Assembly (NCBI RefSeq): GCF_004137085.1
Contig: NZ_QYBC01000006.1
Span: 186,001-250,000 of the forward strand
From: Lichenibacterium ramalinae
GTDB taxonomy: Bacteria > Pseudomonadota > Alphaproteobacteria > Rhizobiales > Beijerinckiaceae
Length of the DNA: 64,000 nt
Reading direction: 5' to 3'
In this document: positions 23,279-36,112 of the stretch, piece after piece
How positions within the stretch are numbered: the first letter of the stretch is position 1
Layout of the letters: every line of letters begins with the position of its first letter
Position numbers and translations under genes: made by a program
The notes under the pieces: generated by a model
What the model saw: only the letters and a program-made list of their open reading frames with translations
Told to the model about the DNA's origin: nothing
Databases searched by the model: none

Positions 23279-23376
23279 GGGTTCAGCGCCGGCCGTGGCC
23301 CCGCCGAAGCCGGGCTTCGACGGAGGAGCGGACGTGGATGCCGGAACCGATGGGGACGGCGGGGCTCATGGCGACG

Positions 23377-24810
23377 CTAGAACAGCGAATGGGCGGCGGC
23401 CGCCGCGGCTTCGACGACAGGCGCCGGATAGACCACGATGAGCAGCATCACCAGGCCGGCGACGGCGAGGACGGCCCGGACGGCGGTGTCGGGACGATCG
23501 AAGGATTCCGCCGGAGCGTCGAAATACATCATCTTGACGATGCGCAGGTAGTAGAAGGCCGCCACCACGCTGGCCAGCACGCCGATCACCGCCAGGAAGT
23601 AGAGGTTCGCCTGGATGGCGGCCTGGAACACGTAGAACTTGGCGAAGAAGCCCGCGAGCGGCGGCACGCCGGCCAGCGAGAACATGATCATGGCGAGGAA
23701 GAACGCCATGGCGGGGTTGGTCTGGCTGAGGCCGGCGAGGTCGGCGACGGTCTCGACCGCCTTGCCCTTGCGCTGCATCGACAGGATGGCGGCGAAGGTG
23801 CCGAGCGTCATGACGAGGTAGGCCGACATGTAGATCAACACGCCGTAGACGCCCTGCTCGGTGCCGGCCGCGAGGCCGGTCAGGGCGAATCCCATGTTGC
23901 CGATGGCGCTGTAGGCCATGAGCCGCTTGAAGTTGGTCTGCCCGATGGCGGCGAAGGAGCCCAGCACCATGGAACAGATGGAGATGAAGATGATGATCTG
24001 CTGCCACTCGATGGCGATGCCCGGGAAGGCCGTGATCATCACCCGCACCGCGACGGCGACGGCCGCCATCTTGGGCGCGGTGGCGAAGAAGGCCGTGACC
24101 GGGGTCGGCGCGCCCTCGTAGACGTCCGGCGTCCACATGTGGAACGGCACGGTCGACATCTTGAAGGCGAGGCCGGCCGACAGGAACACCAGCCCGAAGA
24201 CGACGCCGATGGACTGGTGCCCCACCAGCGCGGTGGCGATGCCGTGGAACGACACGGTACCGGCGAAGCCGTAGATCAGCGAGGCGCCGTAGAGCAGCAT
24301 GCCGGACGACAGGGCGCCGAGCACGAAATACTTCAGGCCCGCCTCGGACGCGCGCACGTCGTCGCGGTGGAAGGCCGCGATGACGTAGAGGGCGAGGCTC
24401 ATCAGCTCGAAGCCGAGGTAGAGCGTGATGAGGTTGCCGGCCGAGATCAGCACCAGCATGCCCATGGTCGACAGCAGGATGAGGATCGGGAACTCGAACT
24501 TGTGGATGCCTTCCCGGCGCAGGAAGGGGATCGCCATGATCAGCGTGGCGAAGGACCCGATGAGGGCCAGCGCCTGCATGAAGCGCCCGAAATTGTCCTG
24601 GACGACGGCGCCGTCATAGCCCTGCAGCGTGTCGCCCTTGTGGGCGTAGCAGACGGCCAGCAGCGCGAAGCCGATCACCGCGATGGCGAGACCCGTGACG
24701 AGTTCCGCGGATTTCTCGCCGCGGAAGGCACCGACCATGAGCAGGGCCAGAGCCCCCAGCCCCAGGATCAGGGCGGGAAGGACCAGCGAGACGGAATAAT
24801 CGACCGGCAT
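23377..24810 (-). CDS. nuoN: NADH-quinone oxidoreductase subunit N
   Basis: A 477-residue Mrp-antiporter-like membrane subunit of complex I, one of the three proton-pumping subunits. About 14 hydrophobic segments are seen; conserved parts include YLGFELMSLALYVIAAFHRD (the transmembrane Glu) and GLAFKMSTVPFHMWTPDVYE (Lys and His of the channel), and LMAYSAIGNMGFALTG. The last gene of the nuo operon; birA follows after 98 bp. Confidence 0.97.
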   Translation of the reverse strand: MPVDYSVSLVLPALILGLGALALLMVGAFRGEKSAELVTGLAIAVIGFALLAVCYAHKGDTLQGYDGAVVQDNFGRFMQALALIGSFATLIMAIPFLRREGIHKFEFPILILLSTMGMLVLISAGNLITLYLGFELMSLALYVIAAFHRDDVRASEAGLKYFVLGALSSGMLLYGASLIYGFAGTVSFHGIATALVGHQSIGVVFGLVFLSAGLAFKMSTVPFHMWTPDVYEGAPTPVTAFFATAPKMAAVAVAVRVMITAFPGIAIEWQQIIIFISICSMVLGSFAAIGQTNFKRLMAYSAIGNMGFALTGLAAGTEQGVYGVLIYMSAYLVMTLGTFAAILSMQRKGKAVETVADLAGLSQTNPAMAFFLAMIMFSLAGVPPLAGFFAKFYVFQAAIQANLYFLAVIGVLASVVAAFYYLRIVKMMYFDAPAESFDRPDTAVRAVLAVAGLVMLLIVVYPAPVVEAAAAAAHSLF

Positions 24811-24825
24811 TCTCTCTCGATCCTG

Positions 24826-26343
24826 TCAGGGCATGACGGCTGCGGAGGCAGCCTTGACGGGCGCGGGCGCCGCGGCCGTGATGGTCTTCATCAGGCCGTC
24901 CACCGTCGCCTGCGAGGCGTCGAGGATCGGCTGCGGGTGCACGCCGTAATACAGCGTCAGCAGCACCAGCGGCGCCAGGATGGCGACCTCGCGCGCCGAC
25001 AGGTCGAGGATGGAGCGCAGCGACGCCTTCTCGAGCTTCCCGAACACGACCCGGCGGTAGAGGTAGAGCGCGTATGCCGCCGACAGGATGGTGCCGAATG
25101 TGGCGAACAGCGCCACCCAGGTGTTGACCTGGAAGGCCGCCAGCATGGTGAGGAACTCGCCGACGAAGCCGGACGTGCCCGGCAGGCCAATGTTGGCCAT
25201 GGTGAAGAACAGCATGATGACGGCGTACTTCGGCATGCGTTCGACGAGGCCGCCATAGGCGGCGATCTCGCGCGTGTGCAGCCGGTCGTAGACCACGCCG
25301 ACGCAGAGGAACAGAGCCCCCGACACCAGCCCGTGCGAGATCATCAGGAAGATCGCGCCCTGGATGCCCTGAACCGTCAGCGTGAACAGCCCCATGGTGA
25401 CGAAGCCCATGTGGGCGATCGACGAATAGGCGATGAGCTTCTTCATGTCCTCCTGCACCAGCGCCACCAGCGACGTGTAGATGATGGCGATGACGGAGAG
25501 GGCGAAGACCAGCGGGGCAAAATAGTGCGACGCTTCGGGGAACATCGGGATGGAGAAGCGGATGAAACCGTAGCCCCCGAGCTTGAGCAGGATGCCGGCC
25601 AGCACGACCGAGCCCGCCGTCGGCGCCTCGACGTGGGCGTCCGGCAACCAGGTGTGAACCGGCCACATCGGCATCTTCACGGCGAAGGAGGCGAAGAAGG
25701 CCAGCCATAGCCAATATTGCAGCGATACCGGGAACTTGGTGTGCAGCAGCACCGTGATGTCGGTGGTGCCGGCGATGCCGTACATCTTCATGATGGCCAG
25801 CAGCATGAGCAGCGAGCCGAGCAGCGTGTAGAGGAAGAACTTCATCGACGCGTAGATGCGGCGCTGGCCGCCCCAGATGCCGATGATGAGGAACATCGGG
25901 ATGAGGCTGCCCTCGAAGAACAGGTAGAACAGCACGATGTCGAGGGCGGAGAAGATGCCGATCAGGGCGGCCTCGAGCACGAGGAAGCAGATCAGGAACT
26001 CCTTCACCCGCACGTGGATGGCCTGCCACGCCGAGGCAATGCAGAAGGGCATCAGGAACGTCGTGAGCAGGATGAAGGGCATCGACGCCCCATCGACGCC
26101 GAGCTTGTAGCCCAGGCCGCCGCCGAGCCAGGCCCGGCTCTCGAGCAGCTGGAAGGCCGACGTGCCGGTGTCGAAGCGGCTCCAAGCCACCAGCGACAAC
26201 ACGAAGGTGACGGCGCTGGCGATCAGCGCCGCCCAGCGCGCGTTGTTCAGCGTCGCCTCGTCGTCGCCCCGCAGCGCCAGGATGAACAGGACGCCGATCA
26301 GCGGTATGGCGATGAGGCCCGACAGGATCCCGAAGCCGAACAT
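24826..26343 (-). CDS. nuoM: NADH-quinone oxidoreductase subunit M
   Basis: A 505-residue antiporter-like membrane subunit. Signature segments: [20 protein letters not shown] (channel Glu), [40 protein letters not shown] and [19 protein letters not shown]. The start ATG at 26343 overlaps the nuoL stop by one base (TGATG), indicating coupling. nuoN starts 15 bp downstream. The C terminus is an Ala/Pro-rich tail. Confidence 0.97.
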   Translation of the reverse strand: MFGFGILSGLIAIPLIGVLFILALRGDDEATLNNARWAALIASAVTFVLSLVAWSRFDTGTSAFQLLESRAWLGGGLGYKLGVDGASMPFILLTTFLMPFCIASAWQAIHVRVKEFLICFLVLEAALIGIFSALDIVLFYLFFEGSLIPMFLIIGIWGGQRRIYASMKFFLYTLLGSLLMLLAIMKMYGIAGTTDITVLLHTKFPVSLQYWLWLAFFASFAVKMPMWPVHTWLPDAHVEAPTAGSVVLAGILLKLGGYGFIRFSIPMFPEASHYFAPLVFALSVIAIIYTSLVALVQEDMKKLIAYSSIAHMGFVTMGLFTLTVQGIQGAIFLMISHGLVSGALFLCVGVVYDRLHTREIAAYGGLVERMPKYAVIMLFFTMANIGLPGTSGFVGEFLTMLAAFQVNTWVALFATFGTILSAAYALYLYRRVVFGKLEKASLRSILDLSAREVAILAPLVLLTLYYGVHPQPILDASQATVDGLMKTITAAAPAPVKAASAAVMP

Positions 26344-28466
26344 CAGCGCACACCCACGATCATGAAGTACGAGATGATGAGGGCGATGCCGATCATCATG
26401 ACGAGAGCGTACTGGTAGAGGAAGCCGGACTGGAACCTCACCACCCAGCTCGTCGCCCCGAGCGTGGTCTGGGCGATGCCGTCCGGGCCGAAGCGGTCGA
26501 TGATCCCCTGGTCGCCGCCGCGCCAGAACAGGCGGCCGAGCCAGAAGGCCGGGCGGACGAAGATCAGGTCGTAGAGCTCGTCGAAGTACCACTTGTTGAG
26601 CAGGAACTGGTAGAGCGGCTTGTTGGCACTCGCCCAGCGCTCGGCCGTGCCGGGACGCATGAGGTAGACGTAGTAGGCCACGGCCAGGCCGATCACGAAC
26701 ATCAGGGTCGGCAGCAGGGACACGAACAGCGGCACGTGTTCCATGTCCTCGAAGACATGGTTGCTCGCGCCATAGACCAGCGCCTCGCCCCAGAAGGACT
26801 CGCGGCCCTCGCCGATGAACAGGTGGTGGAACAGAAGGCCTGCGAAGAGCGCGCCGAAGGCCAGGACGTAGAGCGGGTAGAGCATGATCGGGGGCGATTC
26901 ATGCGGCTCGCCACCGTGGCCATGCCCATGGCCGTGGTCGTCGTGCGCGCCATGCGCGGCAGCGGAATCGTCGTGGTGGTGGCCGGTGCGGGCCGCGGCG
27001 CCGGCCGGGTGGGTGTCGTGGGCGACCGTCGCTTCCTCGTGCCCATGCGCCGAGGCGTGGTGCGTGTCGGTCGGCTCCTTGTGGGCGTTGTGGTCGGTCG
27101 TCTCGGGCGCCACCGTGGCGCGCGACGTCCCGTAGAAGGTGAGGAACACCAGCCGCCAGGAATAGAAGGAGGTGAGACCGGCCGCGATCGTCGTCATCAG
27201 CCAGCCGAAGGCGGCACCGCTGCGCTGCGACGCGTAGGCGGCCTCGATGATGGCGTCCTTGGAATAATAGCCGGCCGTGAAGGGGAAGCCGGTGAGGGCC
27301 AGCGTGCCGATCATCATCATCCAGAAGGTGATGGGGATCTTGCCGCGCAGCCCGCCCATGTTGCGCATGTCCTGCTCGCCGCTGACCGCGTGGATGACGG
27401 AGCCGGCGCCCAGGAACAGCAGGGCCTTGAAAAAGGCGTGGGTGAAGAGATGGAACACGCCGATGGCGTAGCCGCCGCAGCCCAGCGCCACGAACATGTA
27501 GCCGAGCTGCGAGCAGGTCGAATAGGCGATGACGCGTTTGATGTCGTTCTGCACGAGGCCGATCGTGGCGGCGAAGAAGCAGGTGGTGGCGCCGATGACG
27601 ATGACGAAGGTCTGGGCGGCCGGCGATATCTCGAAGAGCGGCGACAGGCGCGCCACCATGAAGACGCCGGCCGTCACCATCGTGGCGGCGTGGATCAGCG
27701 CCGAGACGGGCGTCGGGCCCTCCATGGCGTCGGGCAGCCAGGTGTGGAGCAGGAACTGGGCGGACTTGCCCATGGCGCCCATGAACAACAGCAGGCAGGC
27801 CAGCGTCACGGCATCGGCGTCGATGCCGAAGGCGTGGACGGTCTTGCCGGCGAGGCCGGGAGCCGCCGCGAAGATGGTCTCGAAGGCGACCGAATGCGTC
27901 AGCAGGAAGACGAGGAAGATGCCGAGCGAGAAGCCGAAGTCGCCGACGCGGTTGACCACGAAGGCCTTGATGGCGGCGGCGTTGGCGGTCGGCCGCTGGT
28001 ACCAGAAGCCGATCAGCAGGTAGGAGGCGAGGCCGACGCCTTCCCAGCCGAAGAACATCTGAACGAGGTTGTCCGACGTCACCAGCATCAGCATGGCGAA
28101 GGTGAACAGCGACAGGTAGGCGAAGAAGCGCGACCGGTGCGGGTCGTCGTGCATGTAGCCGAACGAGTAGCTGTGCACGATCGTCGACACGGTGGTGACG
28201 ACAACCAGCATGACGGCGGTGAGCGTGTCGATGCGGAACGCCCAGTTCACCTGCAGGTCGCCGACCGTGAACCAGTTGGCGACCGGCACCAGCGCGTCGT
28301 GGTGGCCCAGGCCGACCCGGAAGAAGGCGATCCAGGCCAGCGCGCAGGAGATGCTGAGCAGCGTGGTGGTGACGTATTCCGAGTTGCGATGGCCGATCTG
28401 GCGGCCGAAGAGCCCGGCGACCGCGGCCCCGAGCAGCGGAAGGAAGACGATGAGGTCGTACATCAT
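26343..28466 (-). CDS. nuoL: NADH-quinone oxidoreductase subunit L
   Basis: A 707-residue antiporter-like subunit with the long lateral helix expected at the C terminus. Core motifs: [20 protein letters not shown] (channel Glu), [40 protein letters not shown] and [20 protein letters not shown]. Residues about 450-525 contain a loop with more than 20 histidines (for example HGHGHGHGG near 26930) between two membrane segments, much larger than in E. coli NuoL. ATG 28466 is taken because GAGAGG is nearer; ATG 28463 follows directly. Confidence 0.96.
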   Translation of the reverse strand: MMYDLIVFLPLLGAAVAGLFGRQIGHRNSEYVTTTLLSISCALAWIAFFRVGLGHHDALVPVANWFTVGDLQVNWAFRIDTLTAVMLVVVTTVSTIVHSYSFGYMHDDPHRSRFFAYLSLFTFAMLMLVTSDNLVQMFFGWEGVGLASYLLIGFWYQRPTANAAAIKAFVVNRVGDFGFSLGIFLVFLLTHSVAFETIFAAAPGLAGKTVHAFGIDADAVTLACLLLFMGAMGKSAQFLLHTWLPDAMEGPTPVSALIHAATMVTAGVFMVARLSPLFEISPAAQTFVIVIGATTCFFAATIGLVQNDIKRVIAYSTCSQLGYMFVALGCGGYAIGVFHLFTHAFFKALLFLGAGSVIHAVSGEQDMRNMGGLRGKIPITFWMMMIGTLALTGFPFTAGYYSKDAIIEAAYASQRSGAAFGWLMTTIAAGLTSFYSWRLVFLTFYGTSRATVAPETTDHNAHKEPTDTHHASAHGHEEATVAHDTHPAGAAARTGHHHDDSAAAHGAHDDHGHGHGHGGEPHESPPIMLYPLYVLAFGALFAGLLFHHLFIGEGRESFWGEALVYGASNHVFEDMEHVPLFVSLLPTLMFVIGLAVAYYVYLMRPGTAERWASANKPLYQFLLNKWYFDELYDLIFVRPAFWLGRLFWRGGDQGIIDRFGPDGIAQTTLGATSWVVRFQSGFLYQYALVMMIGIALIISYFMIVGVR

Positions 28467-28474
28467 CGGGATGC

Positions 28475-28783
28475 TCAGCCTCTCATCGTGTTGATGTCTT
28501 CGACCGAGATGGTGCCCTTGTTCCGGTAGAACACCACCAGGATGGCGAGGCCGATCGCCGATTCGGCCGCCGCCACTGTCAGCACCAGCAGGCCGAAGAC
28601 CTGACCGGTGAGGTCGCCCAGGAAGGCCGAGAAGGCCACGAGGTTCAGGTTCACCGCCAGCAGGATCAACTCGACCGACATCAGGATGACGATGATGTTC
28701 TTGCGGTTGAGAATGATGCCCGCCACCCCGAGGGTGAACAGGATCGCCGCCACGATGAGGTAATGAGTCAGGCCGACAGCCAT
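28475..28783 (-). CDS. nuoK: NADH-quinone oxidoreductase subunit K
   Basis: A 102-residue membrane subunit with three helices. The second and third carry the conserved glutamates in [20 protein letters not shown] and [20 protein letters not shown], which lie in the proton path. ATG 28783 has GGGAG six bases upstream. nuoL begins eight bases downstream. Confidence 0.97.
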   Translation of the reverse strand: MAVGLTHYLIVAAILFTLGVAGIILNRKNIIVILMSVELILLAVNLNLVAFSAFLGDLTGQVFGLLVLTVAAAESAIGLAILVVFYRNKGTISVEDINTMRG

Positions 28784-28926
28784 GGAAGTCTCCCGGCATG
28801 CGGCCCCGGACGGCCGCCATGCCACGCGATCACTCGATCAGGTCGGCGGAATCACCATCCCGCCGCGTCTTAACACGAAGCCGGCGTCGCGCCACCCGCG
28901 GGGCGACGCGACACCGGCCGAAAACT

Positions 28927-29535
28927 CTAGAGCCCGGCGCGCGACGGCACCTTGCGGAGCTGGACCGCCACCTTGCGGTCCCGCAGGTTCTGGGCGTCGA
29001 TGCTCTGACGCTTCACCCCGCGGCGCGAGCGCAACGTCAGCACGATGGAGCCGATCATCGCGGTCAGCAGGATGAAGCCCGCCGCCTGGAAGAAGTAGAC
29101 GTATTGCGTGTAGAGGATGCGCCCCAGCGCGGCCGTGTTGGTGACGTTCGGCGCGAGCGGGGCGGCCCGCATCGTCACGGTGGCGGGCTGCAGCGTCCAG
29201 CCGCCCAGCACGAAGACGAGTTCGATCAGCACGATGGCGCCGATGGTGGCGCCGAGCGGCAGGTACTGCAGGAAGCCCTGGCGCAGCACGGTGAAATCGA
29301 CGTCGAGCATCATCACGACGAACAGGAACAGCACCGCGACGGCGCCGACGTACACCACGACGAGGATCATGGCCAGGAACTCGGCCCCGAGCAGCATGAA
29401 AAGCCCGGCCGCGTTGACGAAGGCCAGGATCAGGAACAGCACGGAATGGACGGGGTTGCGCGCCGCGATGACCATGAAGGCCGAGGCGATCGCCACGATG
29501 GAGAAGACGTAGAAAAGAAAGACGGTCGCGACCAT
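28927..29535 (-). CDS. nuoJ: NADH-quinone oxidoreductase subunit J
   Basis: A 202-residue membrane subunit with five helices. Conserved region: NPVHSVLFLILAFVNAAGLF, then LGAEFLAMILVVVYVGAVAV and LFLFVVMML, the helix with the pi-bulge in known structures. The basic tail (DRKVAVQLRKVPSRAGL) is longer than in E. coli. nuoK follows after 143 bp; no gene is seen in that gap. Confidence 0.96.
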   Translation of the reverse strand: MVATVFLFYVFSIVAIASAFMVIAARNPVHSVLFLILAFVNAAGLFMLLGAEFLAMILVVVYVGAVAVLFLFVVMMLDVDFTVLRQGFLQYLPLGATIGAIVLIELVFVLGGWTLQPATVTMRAAPLAPNVTNTAALGRILYTQYVYFFQAAGFILLTAMIGSIVLTLRSRRGVKRQSIDAQNLRDRKVAVQLRKVPSRAGL

Positions 29536-29611
29536 GCTGCTCAAATCTCCCCGCCGGGTCCTTCCGCCGCCGGCCGGGGGCCGGGGCTGGCGAAGGGCCG
29601 GGCGTACTCGC

Positions 29612-30100
29612 TCACCGGTAGGGCGCGTCCGCCTTGAGGTTGCGCTGGATCTCGCGCTCCCAGCGGTCGCCGTTGGCGAGCAGCTTGGCCTTGTCATAGA
29701 GGAGTTCCTCGCGGGTCTCCACCGCGAACTCCATGTTGGGCCCTTCCACGATGGCGTCGACCGGGCAGGCCTCCTGGCACAGGCCGCAGTAGATGCACTT
29801 CACCATGTCGATGTCGTAGCGCGTGGTGCGCCGCGTGCCGTCATTGCGGCGCGGACCGGCCTCGATGGTGATGGCCTGGGCCGGGCAGATGGCCTCGCAG
29901 AGCTTGCAGGCGATGCAGCGCTCTTCCCCGTTGGGATAGCGGCGCAGCACGTGCTCGCCCCGGAAGCGGGGGCTCTGCGGGTTCTTCTCGTGCGGGTAGT
30001 TGAGGGTGGGCTTCGGCTTGAAGAAATAGCGCATCGACAGGCCGAAGGCCCCGATGAACTCCGACAGGAACAGTTGCTTGGCGGCGAGGTCGAGCCTCAT
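29612..30100 (-). CDS. nuoI: NADH-quinone oxidoreductase subunit I (2x 4Fe-4S)
   Basis: A 162-residue peripheral subunit that binds clusters N6a and N6b and passes electrons toward NuoB. The two ferredoxin motifs are [15 protein letters not shown] (about residues 62-76) and [15 protein letters not shown] (about 101-115). An amphipathic N terminus contacts the membrane part. Length and motif spacing are normal. Confidence 0.97.
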   Translation of the reverse strand: MRLDLAAKQLFLSEFIGAFGLSMRYFFKPKPTLNYPHEKNPQSPRFRGEHVLRRYPNGEERCIACKLCEAICPAQAITIEAGPRRNDGTRRTTRYDIDMVKCIYCGLCQEACPVDAIVEGPNMEFAVETREELLYDKAKLLANGDRWEREIQRNLKADAPYR

Positions 30101-30191
30101 GGGGCACCTTTGGCAGCAGCGAAGACGGGGGCGGCGGGGATGGATCGACGGCGCAGGCGCCGGCGGAACGGATCCGCCGGCCCCGGGACCG

Positions 30192-31214
30192 CTAGTGGAA
30201 CTGGCCGCCCATGCCGGTGATCTCGAGGAATGCCGCCACCAGCACGACGTAGACCAGCGAGATCGGCAGGAACACCTTCCAGCCGAGCCGCATCAGCTGG
30301 TCGTAGCGGTAGCGCGGCACGAAGGCCTTCACCATGGCGATGAGGAAGAACATGAAGCTGGTCTTCAGCAGGAACCAGATCACGCCCGGCACCCAGGTGA
30401 AGGGGGCGAAGGGGATCGGCGACAGCCAGCCACCGAGGAACATGATCGACATGATGGCGCACATGGACACGATGGCCACGTACTCGCCGAGCATGAAGAG
30501 CACGTAGGGCGTCGCCGAATATTCGGTCATGAAGCCCGCCACCAACTCCGATTCGGCCTCGACGAGGTCGAAGGGCGAACGGTTCGTCTCCGCCAGGGCC
30601 GAGATGAAGAAGATGACGAACATCGGCAGCAACGGCAGCCAGTACCACCCGAGGATGCCGAGCGACGAGTTCTGGGCCATGACGATGTCGGTGAGGTTCA
30701 GCGAACCCGCGCAGAGCAGCACCGTGACCAGCACGAAGCCGATCGACACCTCGTAGGACACCATCTGGGCGGCCGAGCGCAGCGCCGACAGGAAGGGGTA
30801 CTTCGAGTTCGACGCCCAGCCCGCCATGATGACGCCGTAGACGCCCAGCGACGAGACGGCGAAGAGGTAGAGCACGCCGACGTTGAGGTCGGCGATGGCC
30901 CAGCCCCAGTTCACCGGGATGACGGCGAAGGCCGAGATGGCCAGCGTGCCGGTGACCACCGGCGCCAGGAGGAAGACGCCCTTGTTGGCGCCCGCCGGGA
31001 TGATGGGCTCCTTGAGGGCGAACTTCGCGAAATCCGCGAAGCTCTGCAGCAGGCCCCAGGGACCCACCACGTTGGGGCCGCGGCGCAGCTGCACGGCCGC
31101 CCAGATCTTGCGGTCCGCGTAGAGGATGTAAGCCACGTAGATCAGCACGAGGGCGGCGAAGACGACGCTCTCGAGCAGCTTGAGCCAGAGGGAAACGGCG
31201 GAACCGTCAGTCAT
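30192..31214 (-). CDS. nuoH: NADH-quinone oxidoreductase subunit H
   Basis: A 340-residue membrane subunit that forms the quinone chamber with NuoB and NuoD. Eight membrane segments; conserved [20 protein letters not shown], then [21 protein letters not shown]-type acidic loop near residue 210 and the [17 protein letters not shown] end. nuoG stops five bases upstream of its start. Confidence 0.97.
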   Translation of the reverse strand: MTDGSAVSLWLKLLESVVFAALVLIYVAYILYADRKIWAAVQLRRGPNVVGPWGLLQSFADFAKFALKEPIIPAGANKGVFLLAPVVTGTLAISAFAVIPVNWGWAIADLNVGVLYLFAVSSLGVYGVIMAGWASNSKYPFLSALRSAAQMVSYEVSIGFVLVTVLLCAGSLNLTDIVMAQNSSLGILGWYWLPLLPMFVIFFISALAETNRSPFDLVEAESELVAGFMTEYSATPYVLFMLGEYVAIVSMCAIMSIMFLGGWLSPIPFAPFTWVPGVIWFLLKTSFMFFLIAMVKAFVPRYRYDQLMRLGWKVFLPISLVYVVLVAAFLEITGMGGQFH

Positions 31215-31218
31215 GGGG

Positions 31219-33279
31219 CTACTCCGCCGCCTGCTGCATGTGGCCCTGGGCCAGAACCGAACATTCCGCCATCACGGCCGAGCAGCGCGCGATGGGGTTG
31301 GTGAGGTAGAAGTCCTGGACCGGGGAGCGGAACGCCGCCCGATCCACCTCGCCGCCGAGCGCCGCCAAGGTCCCCAGTATGTCGCCCTCGGCCGGCACCA
31401 CGCGCTCGACCTTGGCGAAATGCGGCACCGCGGCCTGCAGGGCGGCTTTGAGGGCGCGGTAGTTGTCGAAGGGCAGGCGGGCGCCGAGCTGCTCGGACAG
31501 GGCGCGCAGGATGGCCCAGTCTTCCCGCGCCTCGCCGGGCGGGAACACGGCCCGGTCCGACTGCTGCACGCGACCCTCGGTGTTGACGTAGAGCCCGGCC
31601 TTCTCGGTATAGGCGGCGCCCGGCAGGATCACGTCGGCGCGGTGGGCGCCGCGGTCGCCGTGCGAGCCCTGGTAGATCACGAAGGCGCCGGGCGCGACCG
31701 TGACCTCGTCGGCGCCGAGCAGGAACAGCACGTCGAGCGCGCCCGGCTCCGCCATAGCGAGGGCGTCGAGCCCGCCCTCGCCCGGCACCAGGCCGAGGTC
31801 GAGGCCGGCGACGCGCGAGGCCGCGGTATGCAGCACCGAGAAGCCGTTCCAGCCCTCGGAGACGGCACCGAAGCTCTTCGCGACCTTGGCGGCCAGGGCG
31901 AGCACGGCGGCGCCGTCGGGGCGCGCCAGCGCGCCCTGCCCCACGATCACCATAGGCCGCTCGCCGAGTTGCTCGGCCTTGCCGGCCAGCTCCTGCAGGG
32001 TGTCGGTGCCGGCACCGAGGTAGTCGTAGTCATAAGTCAAGTCGACGCGCTCGCCGATCAGCTGGATGGGGAAGCCCCCCATGCGCCAGCGCTTGCGGAT
32101 GCGGGCGTTGAGCACGGGGCTTTCGCGCCGCGGGTTGGATCCGATGATGAGCAGCGAGGTCGCGCGCTCGATGCCCGGCACCGTGGGGTTGAACAGGTAG
32201 GATCCGCGCCCGTGCCGGGGGTGCAGCGCCGTGCCGTCCTGACGGCAGTCGACGTTGGGAGAGCCGAGCCGGTCGGCCAGGCCCTTGAAGGCGAACATGT
32301 CCTCGGCGCTGACGAGGTCGCCGGCGATGAAGCCCAGGCGCTTCGGGTCCGCCGCCTTCACCTTGGCGGCGATGGCCGCGAAGGCTTCGGCCCAGGTGAC
32401 CGGGGCGAGCCGTCCCGCCTTGCGCAGGTAGGGCCGGTCGAGCCGCTGCGCCTTCAGCCCGTCGACGATGTGGCGGGTCTTGTCGGAGATCCACTCCTCG
32501 TTCACGTCGTCGTTGATGCGGGGCAGGATGCGCAGCACCTCGCGGCCGCGAGAATCGACGCGGATGTTCGACCCCAGGGCGTCCATGACGTCGATGACCT
32601 GGGTCTTCGCCATCTCCCAGGGCCGGGCCTTGAAGGCGGCCGGCTTCTGCAGGAGGGCGCCGACCGGGCAGAGATCGGCGACGTTGCCCTGCAGCTCGGA
32701 CCCCATGGCGGATTCGAGGTAGGTGGTGATCTCCATGTCCTCGCCGCGGCCGATAGCGCCCATGTCGCCCGTGCCCGCCACCTCGGAAGTGAAGCGGACG
32801 CAGCGCGTGCAGTGGATGCAGCGGTTCATCGACGTCCGCACGATCGGCCCGATGTACTTGTCCTCGACGGCGCGCTTGTTCTCGTGGAAGCGCGACCCCG
32901 AGACGCCGAAGGCCATGGCCTGGTCCTGCAAATCGCACTCGCCGCCCTGGTCGCAGATCGGGCAGTCCAGCGGGTGGTTGATCAGCAGGAATTCCATGAT
33001 GCCGTGGCGGGCCTTCTTCACCACGGCCGACTTGGTCGACACCTGCGGCGCCTCGCCATTGGGACCGGGGCGGCAGTCGCGCACGCCCCAGGCGCAGGAG
33101 GCCACGGGCTTGGGCGCGCCCTTCAGCTCGACGAGGCACATGCGGCAGTTGCCGGCGATCGACAGCCGCTCGTGGAAGCAGAAGCGCGGGATTTCGGCGC
33201 CGGCAGCCTCGCAGGCCTGCAGCAGCGTGTAATCCGCCGGGACGTCCACTTCGCGTCCGTCGACGACGATCTTGGTCAT
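31219..33279 (-). CDS. nuoG: NADH-quinone oxidoreductase subunit G
   Basis: A 686-residue Fe-S subunit. N-terminal 2Fe-2S ligands in [19 protein letters not shown] and GNCRMCLVE; the His/Cys cluster in [18 protein letters not shown]; 4Fe-4S ligands in [16 protein letters not shown]. The remainder is a molybdopterin-oxidoreductase-like domain (RIDS-type fold) that no longer binds the cofactor in complex I. Length agrees with alphaproteobacterial NuoG. A 187-bp gap without gene separates it from nuoF. Confidence 0.97.
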   Translation of the reverse strand: MTKIVVDGREVDVPADYTLLQACEAAGAEIPRFCFHERLSIAGNCRMCLVELKGAPKPVASCAWGVRDCRPGPNGEAPQVSTKSAVVKKARHGIMEFLLINHPLDCPICDQGGECDLQDQAMAFGVSGSRFHENKRAVEDKYIGPIVRTSMNRCIHCTRCVRFTSEVAGTGDMGAIGRGEDMEITTYLESAMGSELQGNVADLCPVGALLQKPAAFKARPWEMAKTQVIDVMDALGSNIRVDSRGREVLRILPRINDDVNEEWISDKTRHIVDGLKAQRLDRPYLRKAGRLAPVTWAEAFAAIAAKVKAADPKRLGFIAGDLVSAEDMFAFKGLADRLGSPNVDCRQDGTALHPRHGRGSYLFNPTVPGIERATSLLIIGSNPRRESPVLNARIRKRWRMGGFPIQLIGERVDLTYDYDYLGAGTDTLQELAGKAEQLGERPMVIVGQGALARPDGAAVLALAAKVAKSFGAVSEGWNGFSVLHTAASRVAGLDLGLVPGEGGLDALAMAEPGALDVLFLLGADEVTVAPGAFVIYQGSHGDRGAHRADVILPGAAYTEKAGLYVNTEGRVQQSDRAVFPPGEAREDWAILRALSEQLGARLPFDNYRALKAALQAAVPHFAKVERVVPAEGDILGTLAALGGEVDRAAFRSPVQDFYLTNPIARCSAVMAECSVLAQGHMQQAAE

Positions 33280-33466
33280 CTCAGTTCCTTCAAGGCCGCG
33301 CCTTCGCGAGAATCATCGAGCCGCGAGCGGGTGATACCCCATTCCGCGGTGCGGCGGTACCCATCGCCGCCTCCGTCATATCCGGGCCGCCGGTCGCCCG
33401 GCAGCCCTCGTCGAACATCTGGCGCCGGTCGCGCCGGGCCTCAATGCGTCACAAAGCCGGCCCGCC

Positions 33467-34768
<1,302 letters not shown>

Positions 34769-34779
34769 GGCGCGTCTCC

Positions 34780-35868
34780 TCAGGGCTTGTCGGCGGAAGC
34801 GGCGGGGCCGGCGGCGGGCGAGCCCGGTCCGGTCTGGCCACGGTCGGCATCGGCGGGCGGAGCCGGCGGGCTTTCCTGCCGGTCGGCGGCGGATTCGGGA
34901 TGGGGCTTGTGCACGGCGGCGGATTCGGCCTGGTTCACGCCGACCGGGTCGTCGGTCCGCGTGCCGGTGCCGGCGACGGAGCCTTCCGGCCGGGCGTTGG
35001 CGACATCGCGCTGGCCGCCGAGGCCCCCCTGCCCGGTATCGGCCTCGGCGGGAGGCGCCTCGCCCCCCGTGCGCTGCCGCCCGGTGTCGTTGCTGCCGAT
35101 GTCGGCCGCGGCCTCGCGCCCGGACGCTTCGGCATGCCGCTCCGGCATGTCGCGTCCGACCCGCGCCGCCAAGGCGTCGTCGAGCGCCGGGTCGCGATCG
35201 GCCGCGGTGCGGACGTCCTCGTTGTCCGGCACCGGCGTGGTGCCGAAGCCGTGCTGGTTGCCCTGGGCGCCATACCAGGTGGTGAGCGAGGTGAGCCCGC
35301 CGGCGGGCTCGGAGGTGCGGCGACCGGTCTGCGAGCCGCGCTGCACGGGGCGCCCGGCGGCGAGGTCGTCGAGCAGCTTGTCGAAGTTCTCGGCCGTCAG
35401 GTCCTCGTAGTATTCGTCGTTGATCTGCACCATGGGGGCATTGCAGCAGGCCCCCAGGCACTCGACTTCGAGCCAGGAGAAGTTGCCGTCGGCCGACACG
35501 GCGTTCATCGGCCCGACCCGCGCCTCCAGCACGGCCTTGATGGCATCGGCGCCGCGCAGCACGCAGGGCGTGGTGCCGCAGAACTGGATGAAGTGCTTCC
35601 CCACCGGGGCGAGGTTGTACATCGTGTAGAAGGTCGCCACCTCGAGCACCCGGATGTAGGGCATGCCCAGGATCTCGGCGATCTTCTCGATGGCGGGCTT
35701 CGGCACCCAGCCCTCGTGCTGCTGCTGCGCGCGGCGGAGCAGCGCCATCACGGCCGAGGCCTGGCGGCCTTCCGGGTATTTCCTGATCTGCTTGTCCACC
35801 CAGACCCGGTTCTCGGGCGTGAAGTCGAAGCTGTCGGGCTGGATGTCAGCGAGGCGCCGAACGGTCAT
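34780..35868 (-). CDS. nuoE: NADH-quinone oxidoreductase subunit E with long disordered C-terminal tail
   Basis: A 362-residue protein whose first 190 residues are a normal Nuo[21 protein letters not shown] and the 2Fe-2S (N1a) ligands in [10 protein letters not shown] and CLGACCNAP. After about residue 190 comes a tail of some 170 residues that is rich in Gly, Ala, Pro, Asp and Arg, with no hydrophobic core, predicted disordered. Frame and composition continue without interruption, so it is an extension and not a frameshift. Similar but variable tails occur in related Hyphomicrobiales as far as I know. Confidence 0.95.
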   Translation of the reverse strand: MTVRRLADIQPDSFDFTPENRVWVDKQIRKYPEGRQASAVMALLRRAQQQHEGWVPKPAIEKIAEILGMPYIRVLEVATFYTMYNLAPVGKHFIQFCGTTPCVLRGADAIKAVLEARVGPMNAVSADGNFSWLEVECLGACCNAPMVQINDEYYEDLTAENFDKLLDDLAAGRPVQRGSQTGRRTSEPAGGLTSLTTWYGAQGNQHGFGTTPVPDNEDVRTAADRDPALDDALAARVGRDMPERHAEASGREAAADIGSNDTGRQRTGGEAPPAEADTGQGGLGGQRDVANARPEGSVAGTGTRTDDPVGVNQAESAAVHKPHPESAADRQESPPAPPADADRGQTGPGSPAAGPAASADKP

Positions 35869-35878
35869 GACGGTCCCG

Positions 35879-36112
35879 TCAATTCATTTTTTCGCAGGTC
35901 TGCCGGGGTGCGCTGTGGCACAGGTAGGCCGAGGTGCCCCGCTGCAGGATGATGTAGGCGCCCCCGCCCGTGTCGGCGAAGGCGGTCTTGATGTCGTAGC
36001 CGTCCTTGAGCAGCTGCGCGACCGAGGCGGCGGCCTGGTCGGCGGCCCTGGCGGCCGGCGCGGCTGCGATGCCCGCCAACAGCACCAGGAGCGCGATCGG
36101 GCCGTGCCGCAT
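35879..36112 (-). CDS. Small exported protein inside the nuo operon
   Basis: A 77-residue protein with a signal peptide ([20 protein letters not shown], cleavage after ARA) and a mature part SVAQLLKDGYDIKTAFADTG, YIILQRGTSAYLCHSAPRQT with two cysteines. Its ATG overlaps the nuoD stop by one base, so it is translated with complex I. It is not a canonical complex I subunit; similar small proteins occur at this place in some relatives. A periplasmic role in assembly is conceivable but only by context. Confidence 0.75.
   Translation of the reverse strand: MRHGPIALLVLLAGIAAAPAARAADQAAASVAQLLKDGYDIKTAFADTGGGAYIILQRGTSAYLCHSAPRQTCEKMN

Noticed and set aside
20825-25710. Very long plus-strand open frames opposite rnj, birA, nuoN and nuoM
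   Set aside because: Composition is dominated by Arg, His, Asp and Gly as in antisense frames of high-G+C genes; no family match and no ribosome binding sites.
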